Shown here: positions 31,752-42,674 of the stretch, piece by piece | Layout: every line of letters starts with the position of its first letter | Position numbering within the stretch: position 1 is the first letter of the stretch | Assembly: GCA_022605425.2 (NCBI GenBank) | Contig: CM061251.1 | Location: 589,001 to 653,000, forward strand | Length of the DNA: 64,000 bases | Source of the DNA: Hamiltosporidium tvaerminnensis | Lineage: Eukaryota > Microsporidia > Dubosqiidae | Direction: 5' to 3' | Position numbers and translations under genes: made by a program | The notes under the pieces: model-generated | The model's database searches: none | Seen by the model: the letters and a program-made list of their open reading frames with translations, nothing else | Told to the model about the DNA's origin: nothing

Positions 31752-33957
31752 GAATAAGAGAAAAAATACTTGGATCTTGATATTGTACTTTAAAAAATTA
31801 CCAAAATAATGTTAATTAAATTTATAACAAATTTTATGTATATATGTGTCAGTTATATAAATTGTGTCAATGTAATATAAAATTAGCTTTAGATTCTCAT
31901 CAATCTTCTTTTACATGAAACTTAATGAAGTAAACATTGCATCGGATTTCTCTATATTTGGTTTAATTTATTAAAAATAATATTTCAATTATATTAAATT
32001 CAAGATATTTGATGTTTTTTATATTTTATGATATCCATGAATTTGTTTTTAGATTCAAGAGATTAAAGAATATTAAACCTCCGTAAAAAATAAAATATAA
32101 TTGAATCTGATCAACTAATAAGCATTATAACTAAAATTTTATATAATGAATTGTATTGTGGGTTTTTAATTATATTCGGAATGTTTATCAAAATAATTTG
32201 TGTTTTTTATAACAGGTATGTATTTTAGTCATAATAATATACCATCAAGGTTTATTTGGACATTAAAGCTTCAAAATCAAACTACAGATTAATGAGGCAT
32301 AAAAAATGATTTCATAAAAATTTATACCGTTTTTTGGCGAAATTTAATTATAAGTCTGAAATATAACCATTATTGATTTATTAGCTGCTCTGATGAAATG
32401 AAAAATGATAGAATCTTGATTATAAATGAGATTCGTAAAATCTCTTAGTAACGGTATGATAACGTTTTTTTTTACATTAGAAATTAGAAATTAAAAACCA
32501 TCGATTTCTAAAATTAAACGTGGATCTAAACTCTAAAATATTATGAATAAGTAAGCTAATAATTTCATGGCTTTTTTATTGATTGAATGAACATATCTGT
32601 GCATTAAAAGGAATCCGAAAATATAAAATTTTGATTTAGATATTGTTTAAATCCAGGGATTATATGATCATCGAACAAGATTATTATCATTTACACCTGA
32701 TTTCCGACCCATAGGCGCTTTATTTCATTACATATTTTTAAAATCGCATTTTTATTAAAGGTATGGACTCGTTTTGATACGAATATAAACGTTGATTTAA
32801 CATAAATAAGAATTTGAAAAGTAAGAATACAGTCGAGGTATTTAACTCAAAATTATTTTGGCGAAAAAAAATATTCAAGCATCCAATAAAACTTGTAATT
32901 CGATTTCTTGGGCCACGAATACTATATGAAATCTAAGAGGATCAATATTAAGTCAAATCATCGAAATATATAAATCAATAATATACAAAAGAAAAATTAA
33001 CACTATCCATCCTTATACCACTGTCTATATCTCTAAAATTAAATTCAAAAAAATACAGTAATATAATTAGAATATTAATATATCTACGAAATGTTTACTA
33101 ATATAATTATTATAATATTTTTAGCCCGTTTCTTTCCCTACAGATGTAAATAAACCATGAGTAAATTAAAACAGCGCCAAGTTATAGGCGTTCTTAGAGA
33201 TTTTTATTTTTACTGGTCTGGTTGTCGGTCTAACGCAACCTTTCTTGTACGAAAGATAAAGAGTGCACCAGCCCGGCTCTTAGGAATTAAATTCAGATAT
33301 CTTCACCACTGGGTCATTGACGCAATTATTATAATAGATTCATAAATATTAAAAAGCGCAATACTTTACTCGAAAGAGGAAACTTAAATTATGCTATTTA
33401 TCGAATATAATAAACAGTACGTTAATACATTTTGATTTTTTTTTCAATTTTCTTCTATAATTTAAAAGATGAACTTGATATAAAGAGACAAAGGCAGATT
33501 AATACTTAAAATGCATACTAAATACATAATTTGAAACGGATAAGAAATTAAAAGGGGTTCGTCGATGAACCAAATATATATCTCAAACCTGAAAAATGAT
33601 TATTACTTTTTTTAATAAAATTTTCGAATTAAAAAAAGCCAAAATATTTGCTTAATTAGAATAATAGAGAATTCTTGGGGATTTGAAAAAAAAGGTTCGA
33701 TAAAATTAAGCAGAGAATCTCTTAAATATTTAAACAAATTGAAATTGCCAATAGTTTGAGCAAAACGCTTGATATATAAATTCGATTTGATTGAATGCGA
33801 TTTATCTTTATTCTAACAATGATGCTTCAATATACTTACAAAACATCAATAATAGAAAATATATATTTAAAAATTCGAATATTTATATTCAAGAATCATA
33901 AAAATAAAATGCTTTCAAGTTTCTTTGTAAAGAATGAGCAAAAAGGCAAATCTTCTA
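31752..33957. other. Long spacer without a supported gene
   Basis: About 2.2 kb. The only notable piece is a 62-codon frame at 33157-33345 (MSKLKQRQVIGVLRDF..., then WSGCRSNATFLVRK), whose composition is more protein-like than its surroundings. It has no motif, and is preceded by CCCGTTTCTTTCCCTACAG, which resembles a splice acceptor. It could be a small gene or a fragment of a mobile element. Nothing else is visible. Confidence 0.4.
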
Positions 33958-34176
33958 TAGGGTTTTTCGATCAATATAATAATCCTTGCAATCAATATAA
34001 TAATTTTTCGATCAATATAATAATCCTTGCAATCAATATAATAATTTTTCGATCAATATAATAATCCTTGCAATCAATATAATAATTTTTCGATCAATAT
34101 AATAATCCTTGCAATCAATATAATAAATCTTGCAATCAATATAATAATTATTTTTAAAAAATAAAAATTTAAAAAA

Positions 34177-36870
34177 TTTTATTTAATAAAATTCTGGGTT
34201 AAAATATTTTTTACCATTTTTACATGTTTTCTTCTACCTCTTTGACCACTTTTGTCTCTTCTTCCAAATCCGACTCTTCATTTATGTTATTGGTCGGTTC
34301 CTCTAAAGTGGTTCCTCCTTGTAAAATAAAGGGGGCTTTATATTTTGGTTTAAAATTTTTGGCACCATCTTCCTCTGTTTTCGCTTCTTTTAAAGGGGGT
34401 ATTGGTTCCTCATGCATCTCTGATCTCATAATAACACCCATTGACGCTCTCTCCCAGCTCTCTTCGGCATTTAGTCCTGACTCAAGTCCTCTTCGTCGAT
34501 CAAAGGAAATAGTTTCGACTGTCTTTTTAAGTACTATAGACTGAATGTATGCTTCTACATTCATGGGTATTTCTAGTCTTTTAAGATGAGATTTATGGTA
34601 TTTTGTCACAATACCGTCCCAGGTCATCACATAAGGGATTATCTCAACACTACACTTATAAATAAGGCCCAACTCATTGGCTAGCAGGTCATACTTCCTA
34701 AGTTTTTCAGTTTCAACTATTTGAAGTGAATCTTGGGAAGTGATTCCTACTTCAATGAGTGTTATCTTATTCTTCTTCTTATCTAAAATAAATATGTCCG
34801 GTCTGTTATTTCGAATTTTAACATCAGTTTTAATTCTGGTGTCCACTCTTATCTCTGCATACTCATTATCAAGAATTTCTTGAACTGAGTGGCTCCTTAT
34901 TCGTTTTGAAGACTTAAACTTATATCTATTTAGAAGGAGAAGGTGTAGGCATCTAACCACTTCATTATGCCGTCTAGTGTAATCATGGCCTAGCATTTTT
35001 TCACATCTAGTTGCTAGATGATCCACAGTCTTACCAGACTTCCCGCAATGTTGACACACACCATCTGCTCCCCAGAATACATTTCTATCCTGGATATAGC
35101 AGAACACAGCTTCATTTCGTGGCCTAATATTTCCTCTCTTTAGCCATCTTGAAGAGTCACTAACACTCACAAGCTCATTTTTCCTTGCATTATATAACTT
35201 TGAATGGAGTTTTCGTTTTTCTATTTCGTTATATAGTTTTGCAAGTTGAGCTTCTTCTAAACTTTTCTTAGTGACTTCTTCTACCAACATGTACTTTACT
35301 TTTAAGAAGCCTTTTATTAGTGCAAGATGGGTTTTATTATTATTCTCCACCTTGAGGATTGCTGCTCGTCTAGTTGATATTTCTTTACTTTTTTCCAGAC
35401 AATCCAAGAGTTGCAGAAGCATATGTTCGCTTCGCAACTCAACACTATGTAGGCCTCTTCCAAGTTCTGTTCTAGGAAGATACAACCGCTCTTTACATCC
35501 TGGGCGGAGATGTATCTTATTTTTAACCAACACCGCACGCACTGCATCATCTAACTTAGAGAAGTCAGCCGGTTCAAGTCGAAGTACTCCTATGTGGTAG
35601 TTGATTAACGATATCGCATGTTGATTGATTGCAGAAAATAAATTTTTTGCATTTAATCTAGTGTGACAAAGTCTTTCAACTCTTGATATAAGTTTGCTCT
35701 GTACTTCTTCAAATGAGCTACGTGTTGGGATTCCTCTGCTATCTTCTATTATTCCTAAATATTTGTAAACACTAACACCTTCTAGAAGAGTAGCAGTATC
35801 TTCACAACACGTATCATTTGTGGCTGACTTCTCTTTGTTAATCTCTAAGCCAATCACCTCTAAAAATTCCTTTGCCTCGCCTGTCATAGCACTCAATGTG
35901 GAGCTGTCTTTTGCAAGGAGCTTAAGATCATCAATAAACAAGAGATGATTAGTAGAATGGGATTCTGCATCTGTTTGTACTGTCACTTTTGTGTATTTTT
36001 CATTAAGCTTTCGGCTTAATGGATCCATACACAACACAAATAACAAAGGTGACAGACTATCTCCTTGTAGAATTCCTCTATCAATCTTCTTGCTCATGAT
36101 TTTTTCAGGCCCTACTGATATATCAATTTTCCATTTTGATATAATTACCTTAATAAATTTCAGGATCCAATCAGGTAAATTAAGGTTTCCAATGCATTGA
36201 GTTAAATAAGCATGATCTATTGAATCATAAGCTTTTTTAACATCAATCCATGTTGCCTTAAGATTATTTCCATACTCTTTATTTAAGGAAATATTCAGTA
36301 GAGCCTGCTCTTTCGCTCCCTGCACAGATCTAACTGCTTCCAACTGCTTCTCTGCAAGCAACCCTCGCCTTTCCACTTCAAATTGAACGACTTTCGTTAC
36401 ACACTTTGTCGTTAACTTATAGAGGTTGGACATACAAGTGATTGGCCTGTAGTCAGAGCCTCTTCGTGGAATTCCTTTCGGTATCAAATACGTAAGCCCG
36501 CAGTAAAACCAATCAGCTTGAGGTGTTCCTTCTAAACATATAACTTTCACAATATCATAAAGATATTTGTGAAGAGTTGTAAGTTTCTTAATGAAAAAAT
36601 TGTAAATACCATCAATTCCAGCAGCTTTCCAATTAGGGAGCCAATTAATGATATTCACAAATTCATCAAGTGAAGGAAACGTGGTCGGATGATTATCTGA
36701 TACAAATGGAATCAAATAATCATCGTACGTGAATGTGTCATCATTTTTGTTCCACATTGTAGACCAAAAACTCACAATTTCATCACGGCTAACCACATGC
36801 TCGGATTCCACACGCTCGGATAACCCACGATAAAATCGACCTCGGAAAAGCTCAAACATACGATTCTCTT
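34177..36870 (-). mobile_element. R2-like LINE, 5'-truncated, nested in the transposon
   Basis: Minus-strand unit that ends 3' with TTTTAACCCAGAATTTTATT then AAATAAAA, a tail shared with the relic at 27490-28179. Only about ten bases separate the 5' junction from the first Met of the ORF, so the promoter and N-terminal region are missing. Both junctions lie in AAAAATTTAAAAAA tracts, which may be a target duplication, but the low complexity makes this unsure. Confidence 0.75.
34220..36859 (-). CDS. Reverse transcriptase with restriction-like endonuclease (R2-like LINE ORF)
   Basis: An 879-residue open frame. The RT domain spans roughly 60-375: NWKAAGIDGIYNFFIKKL (fingers), DYRPITCMSNLYKL, catalytic Asp206 in WIDVKKAYDSIDH, GILQGDSLSPLLF at 262-274 and LLFIDDLKLLA with Asp310-Asp311. 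The last motif reads FIDD rather than the usual F/YADD. A thumb region follows to ~470. The C-terminal part carries a CCHC finger (Cys602, Cys605, His614, Cys619) and a restriction-like endonuclease motif (RPDIFILD at 686-693, Glu703 in LIEVGIT), the arrangement of R2/CRE-type LINEs. The protein nicks a target and reverse-transcribes its RNA there. N-terminal DNA-binding fingers are absent, so the copy is probably truncated. After the catalytic parts the tail is acidic and low-complexity. Confidence 0.85.
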   Translation of the reverse strand: MFELFRGRFYRGLSERVESEHVVSRDEIVSFWSTMWNKNDDTFTYDDYLIPFVSDNHPTTFPSLDEFVNIINWLPNWKAAGIDGIYNFFIKKLTTLHKYLYDIVKVICLEGTPQADWFYCGLTYLIPKGIPRRGSDYRPITCMSNLYKLTTKCVTKVVQFEVERRGLLAEKQLEAVRSVQGAKEQALLNISLNKEYGNNLKATWIDVKKAYDSIDHAYLTQCIGNLNLPDWILKFIKVIISKWKIDISVGPEKIMSKKIDRGILQGDSLSPLLFVLCMDPLSRKLNEKYTKVTVQTDAESHSTNHLLFIDDLKLLAKDSSTLSAMTGEAKEFLEVIGLEINKEKSATNDTCCEDTATLLEGVSVYKYLGIIEDSRGIPTRSSFEEVQSKLISRVERLCHTRLNAKNLFSAINQHAISLINYHIGVLRLEPADFSKLDDAVRAVLVKNKIHLRPGCKERLYLPRTELGRGLHSVELRSEHMLLQLLDCLEKSKEISTRRAAILKVENNNKTHLALIKGFLKVKYMLVEEVTKKSLEEAQLAKLYNEIEKRKLHSKLYNARKNELVSVSDSSRWLKRGNIRPRNEAVFCYIQDRNVFWGADGVCQHCGKSGKTVDHLATRCEKMLGHDYTRRHNEVVRCLHLLLLNRYKFKSSKRIRSHSVQEILDNEYAEIRVDTRIKTDVKIRNNRPDIFILDKKKNKITLIEVGITSQDSLQIVETEKLRKYDLLANELGLIYKCSVEIIPYVMTWDGIVTKYHKSHLKRLEIPMNVEAYIQSIVLKKTVETISFDRRRGLESGLNAEESWERASMGVIMRSEMHEEPIPPLKEAKTEEDGAKNFKPKYKAPFILQGGTTLEEPTNNINEESDLEEETKVVKEVEENM

Positions 36871-36941
36871 AAAAAATTTAAAAAAAAAATTTAAAAAATA
36901 GAAATTTAAAAAATAAAATTATAGATAGTACTTGAGATTTA

Positions 36942-38108
36942 TTATTCAAGAGTCACTTGCCCTACTTCAGACTTTTGCAAATATCCTAAAATTTTACGGT
37001 AAAAAGAACTACAATGTTCTCCCGTGATCTCATTAAATTTTTCACAAATTAATATTCTCAACTGAAGCTCAGAAAGAGCACCGCCTCGAATTACTTTATT
37101 TTTCCAGACTGACAATACATTCTCAATTGGATTAAGAAATGGAGAGTAAGGTGGAAGATATTTTATCATACGAAGCAATTTCCTCATCATCATTCAATAC
37201 CCGATAGTGATGAATTCTCGCATTGTCCATTACAAATATTGGAGTCTAAGTTCCTTGCCGTTGACAACTTTCATTAATCTCCTTAATGTATAATTTTAAA
37301 TTCTCATCATTTATGGCCCTCTCATGAATCTTATGGTATATCATACCATATTTGTTCATTGCTGCGACTACTGAAATATTTCTAGTTCGGGCTGCTGTTA
37401 CAGATAAGTATGCAGATTCACTTCTCATATTACAACCTCTGCTACAGCGTGTTCCTACTGCAAACCCAACTTCATCTGAAAAGACAAAGTTTTTGTCATC
37501 GTTATCAACCTCCAACTCACGAAAACTAGTTGCGTAATTGGTTCTTAGCTCAATTGTCGAAAGTGTATTTCTACGCTCGAGCACTAATGTTACACGCTTT
37601 AGAGTGTAATGGAACTCCCTTAGTGCGCGATCAATTGTACTAGTTGACACATCAACATGTAATGTACATTTGACCCATTCTGCCAACTCATACAAGGTTT
37701 TTGTACACTCCAAATCAACATAGGTTTGTAAGCTCTCTTTTATTTCCAAAGTTAACTTTAGCGCCTATCACCATCTCTTTTCTCGACAAATACCAAGCCG
37801 GTTTTTAAATATCGTCTAACGATACTAGTAACCATCTGGTAATTTATTCGATACATCGAGGCAATTGCGAACATAGAATAGCCTTCTAATGTTTTATCAA
37901 TTATGCCTTCCCGATCATTAATAAAAACCATATGTTTCCTCAGAGTTGGAATGGTGGATAGTGGGAGATTTTCATCATGTAATCCAGATGTTTCCACAAG
38001 ACACTTCAAAACATTGTCATTTTCGCACTCTATACATTCCGGTTTTTCACCTACACGAAAATCATATTTGTTCTCGTTGGTATTTTTACCTGAAAAAGAA
38101 TTTGACAC
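36942..38108 (-). pseudogene. Broken Tc1/mariner transposase
   Basis: Clear homologue of the transposase at 22542-23711, in three frames: N-terminal part 38108-37758, middle 37749-37246 and C-terminal 37193-36942. The start codon has changed from ATG to GTG. One frame break lies near 37753, between the helix-turn-helix and catalytic parts, and more lie between 37246 and 37193, around the second catalytic Asp and the loop after it. The first catalytic Asp (FSDEVGF) and the Glu block (PFLNPIENVLSVW) are still readable. Inactive. Confidence 0.92.
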
Positions 38109-38328
38109 GGAGTTAATTTTATAATGAATGAATTATTTTTTAAATTTTTATGTTTTAAATTTTTCTTTTTTAAAAATAATTATTATATTGATTGCAAGAT
38201 TTATTATATTGATTGCAAGGGTTATTATATTGATCGAAAAATTATTATATTGATTGCAAGGATTATTATATTGATCGAAAAATTATTATATTGATTGCAA
38301 GGATTATTATATTGATCGAAAAACCCTA

Positions 38329-39749
38329 TAATATTGATTAGTTAAATTTTCAAAAAAAATATTCCATTCGTTTAATCAATAATGAATATAATCAATAAGA
38401 TATTTATATCTATTTTATAATAGATAAACAATTTTGTTTCTTCGTTATATTTAAAATTAAATAATAGTCGAATTAATAGTAAGCTATAAAATAAAGACAA
38501 ATAGCGCACTTTTATAGACATCATAAGGGAATCTTTAAACAGTAAAATTGAGAAAATGAGTAATTTTATTATAGATTGAGGTCAGAAAACGAAAATTAAT
38601 TTTTTGTAATGCTAGGTTTAGAATATAGTCATTCTTTACTCTGGTCATTACCATGAACTTTTGTTTTAGACATCAATATAATTCAATAAAAAAATAGTTT
38701 AAATTCAGAACGAAAATAAAGCTAAGATATGATACTTATTTTCAATCACAAATTCTAGAAAATTTTAAAAAAGCTAAAATAAAATATGCTTCAATATGAG
38801 TATTTTAACAATAGCCATTAAAATTTTGAAGCATCCAAATTATTAAGGATTCATTTTTACAAAATAAGACGTTCTTTTGCACTCACACCATCTAATAATT
38901 TATTATATTTAAAATAAAATCTATCTTAAAAATTTCAGTTTATAAAAAAACCTTCCGCTATATTTTTAGAAGAATATATATTTTCTTCCATTTATTTTGT
39001 CTTTTGGAATTCTTCAAATATCTTTATATTCCTTTTGCCATATTTTTCTTCTGGTATTAATTAGCAATGTTCTTTTGATTTCATAAAAGTATAAAGAAAT
39101 CTTTTAGGAAATTTGAAAGTATACAAAATTTTCTTGATCTCTTTTAAGTTAAACTTATGCTGTCATGCAAATAAAAACAGAACAAGTTCTATAAACATAA
39201 ATTTGATTATTTAAGTATTAGTAGTTTAAAAACCCATAAATTCAAACTGATCAATAAAACTTTTTATGTTTTCAAGCAATATTTTTGATTAAATTTATTC
39301 CTTTAAAAAAAGGTTATCTCTGAATATTCTTAAATTTACAATTTTTGTTATATTTAATTTATAAAATTATCATCATTTTTACACTTCGATTTTATAAGTC
39401 TAAGCTTAAATCTATTAGATCAATATTGTTTTGAATAAGATTATTCTGAGATAATTATAACTATATTTTCATATATATTAAATAATTAGCTTCTTGCCTT
39501 AAATTCTCGCTTTAAAACAAAAGAAAACGTTACATTATAAAAAAAATCTATTTTACTTCATCTTAAAAGTTATTACAAATAAACTTCTAAAATCATTAAA
39601 ATTTATTAAAAAAAGACGTGAATAAATGCTGAAAATATAAAATACCAATACAAATACTTTATACCTAAAGACAAACTGCATTTATTTTCCGGAAAATCTC
39701 AACATTTTAGATTCAAATGCTCTTTAATATTTTTCGATCTTTTTTTTAA
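38329..39749. other. Gene-free spacer
   Basis: AT-rich sequence between the second transposon and the 3' end of PGS1, without supported features. Confidence 0.55.
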
Positions 39750-40923
39750 CTAAAAATATCTATGAAATAGATGATAAGATATCTTACTTAACAAACTAGG
39801 TTTTCTGTTTTTTAATTCTTCAAGCTCAACCTTTCTTGAATTCTCCAACATAAACTTAATTTCTTCTTTGTATATTTGAATCAATTTCTCATCTTTTGTT
39901 ACAATTAAAAAATTTCGTTCTTCATCTCTAACATTACTTCTTAAATTAAAATTGGTGGAACCAATCACAGTTAACGCGAAGCCATTCGAAAAAGCCCATA
40001 AACCTTAAATTAGATAAATTTAACTTACCTTTAAAATGAAATGTAGTATCTTTTCTACCAAATTCGTAATACTGCATATTATTAAGACGATCTAATGTTT
40101 TATAAGCGCTTAAGGAATATAATTGAACAATATATTTTTCATTTTTATTATTTAGATCGAAAGTATTGCATTCTGGTCCAGCTGTTACAATAGATATATT
40201 TTTATAATTAAATAAATCAAAATAAGTTTCTGGGAAATTTAAATAAGCCGTTGAAAGAAAAATATCTTGAAAGTCTTCCAATAATATTTTTCTGAGAATT
40301 TCTTCTTCTTGTCGATTATCAAACATTAAAATGAATGTTTTTGTTAGAATTTCGACTACAAAAGATGAATTATCTAATAATTTTGTATAATTTCCCAAAG
40401 ATGGCAATATTTTATAAAACATTTCGTTTTTTAAATAATCAGCAAATTTTTCGCTTTCAACAACGAAATATCGATCTATTCTATTACTAAAATAAGTATC
40501 GTGTAGATTTGCGCCTGTTAAAATTACATTCGAATCAAATATATATACTTTGGGATGATAAACATATAAAAGTTCACGGATTTTAGCAGGCAACATATAA
40601 TATTTCTTGAAATCATAAAAATAAAAAAAATCTTCTAAATTTTTATCTTTTATAACATTTAAAATTTCACTATTTCGTTTTCCTCGATTTTTATCCAAGA
40701 CAATAACTGTTTCTAGATTTTTAACTTTTCTTTCCACCAATGCATCAAATATTTCCATAGATTTTTCTCCGTTTCCAATATATAAGGACATCATAAAACA
40801 CACAGATGCTTCTTTGAGATTTTCACAGACAAAATCTTTAAATTCATTAGGCGTATTGATCTTTCTTATGGATTTAATATCAAAGCCACTTAAGTTTCTA
40901 AATTTAGACAAGAATATTTCCAT
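39750..40923 (-). CDS. PGS1: Phosphatidylglycerophosphate synthase PGS1 (PLD superfamily), one intron
   Basis: Two exons, 40923-40029 and 40003-39750, give a 382-residue protein. PGS1 makes phosphatidylglycerophosphate from CDP-diacylglycerol and glycerol-3-phosphate, the first step to phosphatidylglycerol and cardiolipin. The first HKD motif is at residues 123-130 (YHPKVYIFD), followed by ILTGANLHDTYFSNRIDRY, a PGS1 hallmark. The second motif is created only by splicing: FHFKG at the exon 1 end joins LWAFSNGFALTVIGSTNFNL, as in the FHAKGLW...LTLIGSPNF of other PGS1 proteins. The ATG at 40923 is chosen over an upstream TTG because a CCC motif lies seven bases before it. No mitochondrial presequence is evident. 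Length is somewhat shorter than fungal PGS1. If expressed, the likely site is the ER or mitosome; that is inference. Confidence 0.85.
40004..40028 (-). other. 25-nt spliceosomal intron in PGS1
   Basis: On the minus strand the intron opens with GTAAGTTA and closes with TATCTAATTTAAG, so donor, branch-like CTAAT and acceptor AG are packed into 25 bases. Twenty-five is not a multiple of three. Unspliced, the frame reaches a stop at 39946; spliced, it enters the downstream frame exactly at the conserved GLW...IGSTNF segment. Phase is 1, after residue 298. Microsporidian introns are typically very short, with GTAAGT donors and branch points next to the acceptor. Confidence 0.88.
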
Positions 40924-40929
40924 AATCAA

Positions 40930-40932
40930 GGG
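40930..40932 (-). promoter_or_regulatory. CCC motif before PGS1
   Basis: Minus-strand AACCCTTGATT immediately precedes the ATG. This is almost the same string and spacing as the AAACCCTTCAAC before SRP72. Confidence 0.6.
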
Positions 40933-41494
40933 TTAATAAGTTAGCAAACTAAAATTCTTGGTTTATATTCTTAAATGTTAGTACTTTTCTTACTTTATAA
41001 ATAAATTTCAAAGGCTATATTTTTATTGCAAATCAAAATCAGGTTTTTTATTTTTGAAGGAGAAATACCTCTTCTAAAAAAAAATTATACTTTTAGTTCT
41101 TCTCGACATGCTTTTCATTATTCTCAATAAGCATGATATATTTGATTTAGCAGTTTTTTATTGCCATGACATAATTTTAATAATCAAAACACATGAATTA
41201 CAGTTTATAATGTAGTATTTATATAGTCAGAAACACATATATTTTTTCTTCTATATAGAAAAATCAAATATTGTGAAATAAGCTATCATTATGAATAGAG
41301 TACTACTTTTCCCCTCAATATATGTTTCATGGTCTTTCTATAGTTATGAGACTTGTGATGTCATGAAATTTTTCTTTTGATATTCAAAAAAAAATATTTA
41401 AAAAATTATTTTAGAAAACCTTAAATTGTTTGGAATAAAAAATCTGAAAAATAAACATTACATTTACTAGAATTTAATATTATGTATATTAGAA
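40933..41494. other. Gene-free spacer
   Basis: AT-rich upstream region of PGS1 with nothing further supported. Confidence 0.5.
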
Positions 41495-42217
41495 GGTAAA
41501 TCGAATAAAGCCAATTAAAAAAGGATCTTCTTGCCGATGAGTATAGAAAATTGGTGTGAAGATCCTTGTTTGGATTTTTGGTGAGAGAAAATCACATTAA
41601 ATTTTAAATTGTTCTATTGCTCTTTGTATGAGAAAGAGGAGGTTTACAAAACGGCGAAACTTTTCTATTCTACAAATACATCTTGTAGTTTTTTATGTAA
41701 AAAGATTGCATTATACAGCAAAACTTGTAGATAATTACCATAAGACATAGAATCCTGCCTCTGCTCACGAGGGTTAGAAGACTTGACGGCCAGGAGATAC
41801 AAAAATAAAGTACTATAAGCGGGAAAACCAAGTAGCTGTTTATACATGTCGCTAGACACTGTACTGTCTAGTTAGACCTTGTTTGGCCCGAGATATATCT
41901 TAGCTAGAAGTTTATGGGGTTTCATAGGTGTGGTGTCAATAGATATGCTACATAGTTATGGAAGATACAAGCTGAGTTTCGACATACTATCACTTTACAT
42001 GCAGCGTACATTAACAAATCCCAGGCAACTGCCTCGCCTACTAGTTGGGTTCTACGCACCTTTTAGATAAAGACTTTTGGATGTTTGTATTGTAGGAGTT
42101 ACTGATGAAGTGTTGGGGTAGCAGTTATTTCTGTTAAACCTAGAACTGGTTTTATGAAATGAAGAAAATGTAATACTTGCTATTGTTTTTGAAAGAAATG
42201 TGATATTTGTAAATAAA
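41495..42217 (+). repeat. Decayed copy of the 728-bp dispersed repeat, near full length
   Basis: Head eroded (GGTAAATCGAATAAAGCC), then CTTCTTGCCGATGAG, ATATATCTTAGCTAGAAGTTT, GGCAACTGCCTCGCCTA, GTGTTGGGGTAGCAGTTATTT and the end GATATTTGTAAATAAA, all in family order. Length is 723 bp. No convincing flanking duplication remains. Open frames inside are chance. Confidence 0.85.
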
Positions 42218-42674
42218 TATTCATAAATCTATTCATAGATTCAGATTATAGATAGGGATATTTAAAGTTATATTTCTAATCATCGAATTATTAAAGATAT
42301 AAATCATTTCTATATATATTGATAATAAAATCAAATAGCATTATTAAAAGTGTTAATAGATGTTATTGTCTTTCAGCTATATACACAAATTTATAATAAT
42401 TATAAAACACCCAATAAATATATTAGCAGATAATAAAAACATGCAATTTTCCGTATTAATCTTGTTCGATATATACAGGGTTTTCAATTACCAGTAAATG
42501 CGTTTATATATATTTATTTAAAACTACCATAAATATCCTACAATATCTATCTCATGAAAAACTTCAATAAAAAAATTTATATGTATGTATGACTGTAAAT
42601 AAAAGAGTTCATTTTTATTATAAGTATTATGTTCAGTGTGATAATATCTGATTTATATTGCTACCTACTTATTC

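Larger units (their letters stand above)
33960..38326. mobile_element. Second Tc1/mariner-type element, decayed, carrying a nested LINE
   Basis: Same 41-bp-unit inverted ends as the element at 22266, beginning GGGTTTTTCGATCAATATAA and ending CGAAAAACCC, with TA on both sides (33958-33959, 38327-38328). Inside are a broken transposase (36942-38108) and, between it and the left arm, a reverse transcriptase element inserted in the A/T-rich stretch 3' of the transposase. Relative to the intact copy this region is interrupted by about 2.7 kb. The left arm has an extra half-unit variant (AAATCTTGCAATC). Confidence 0.9.
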
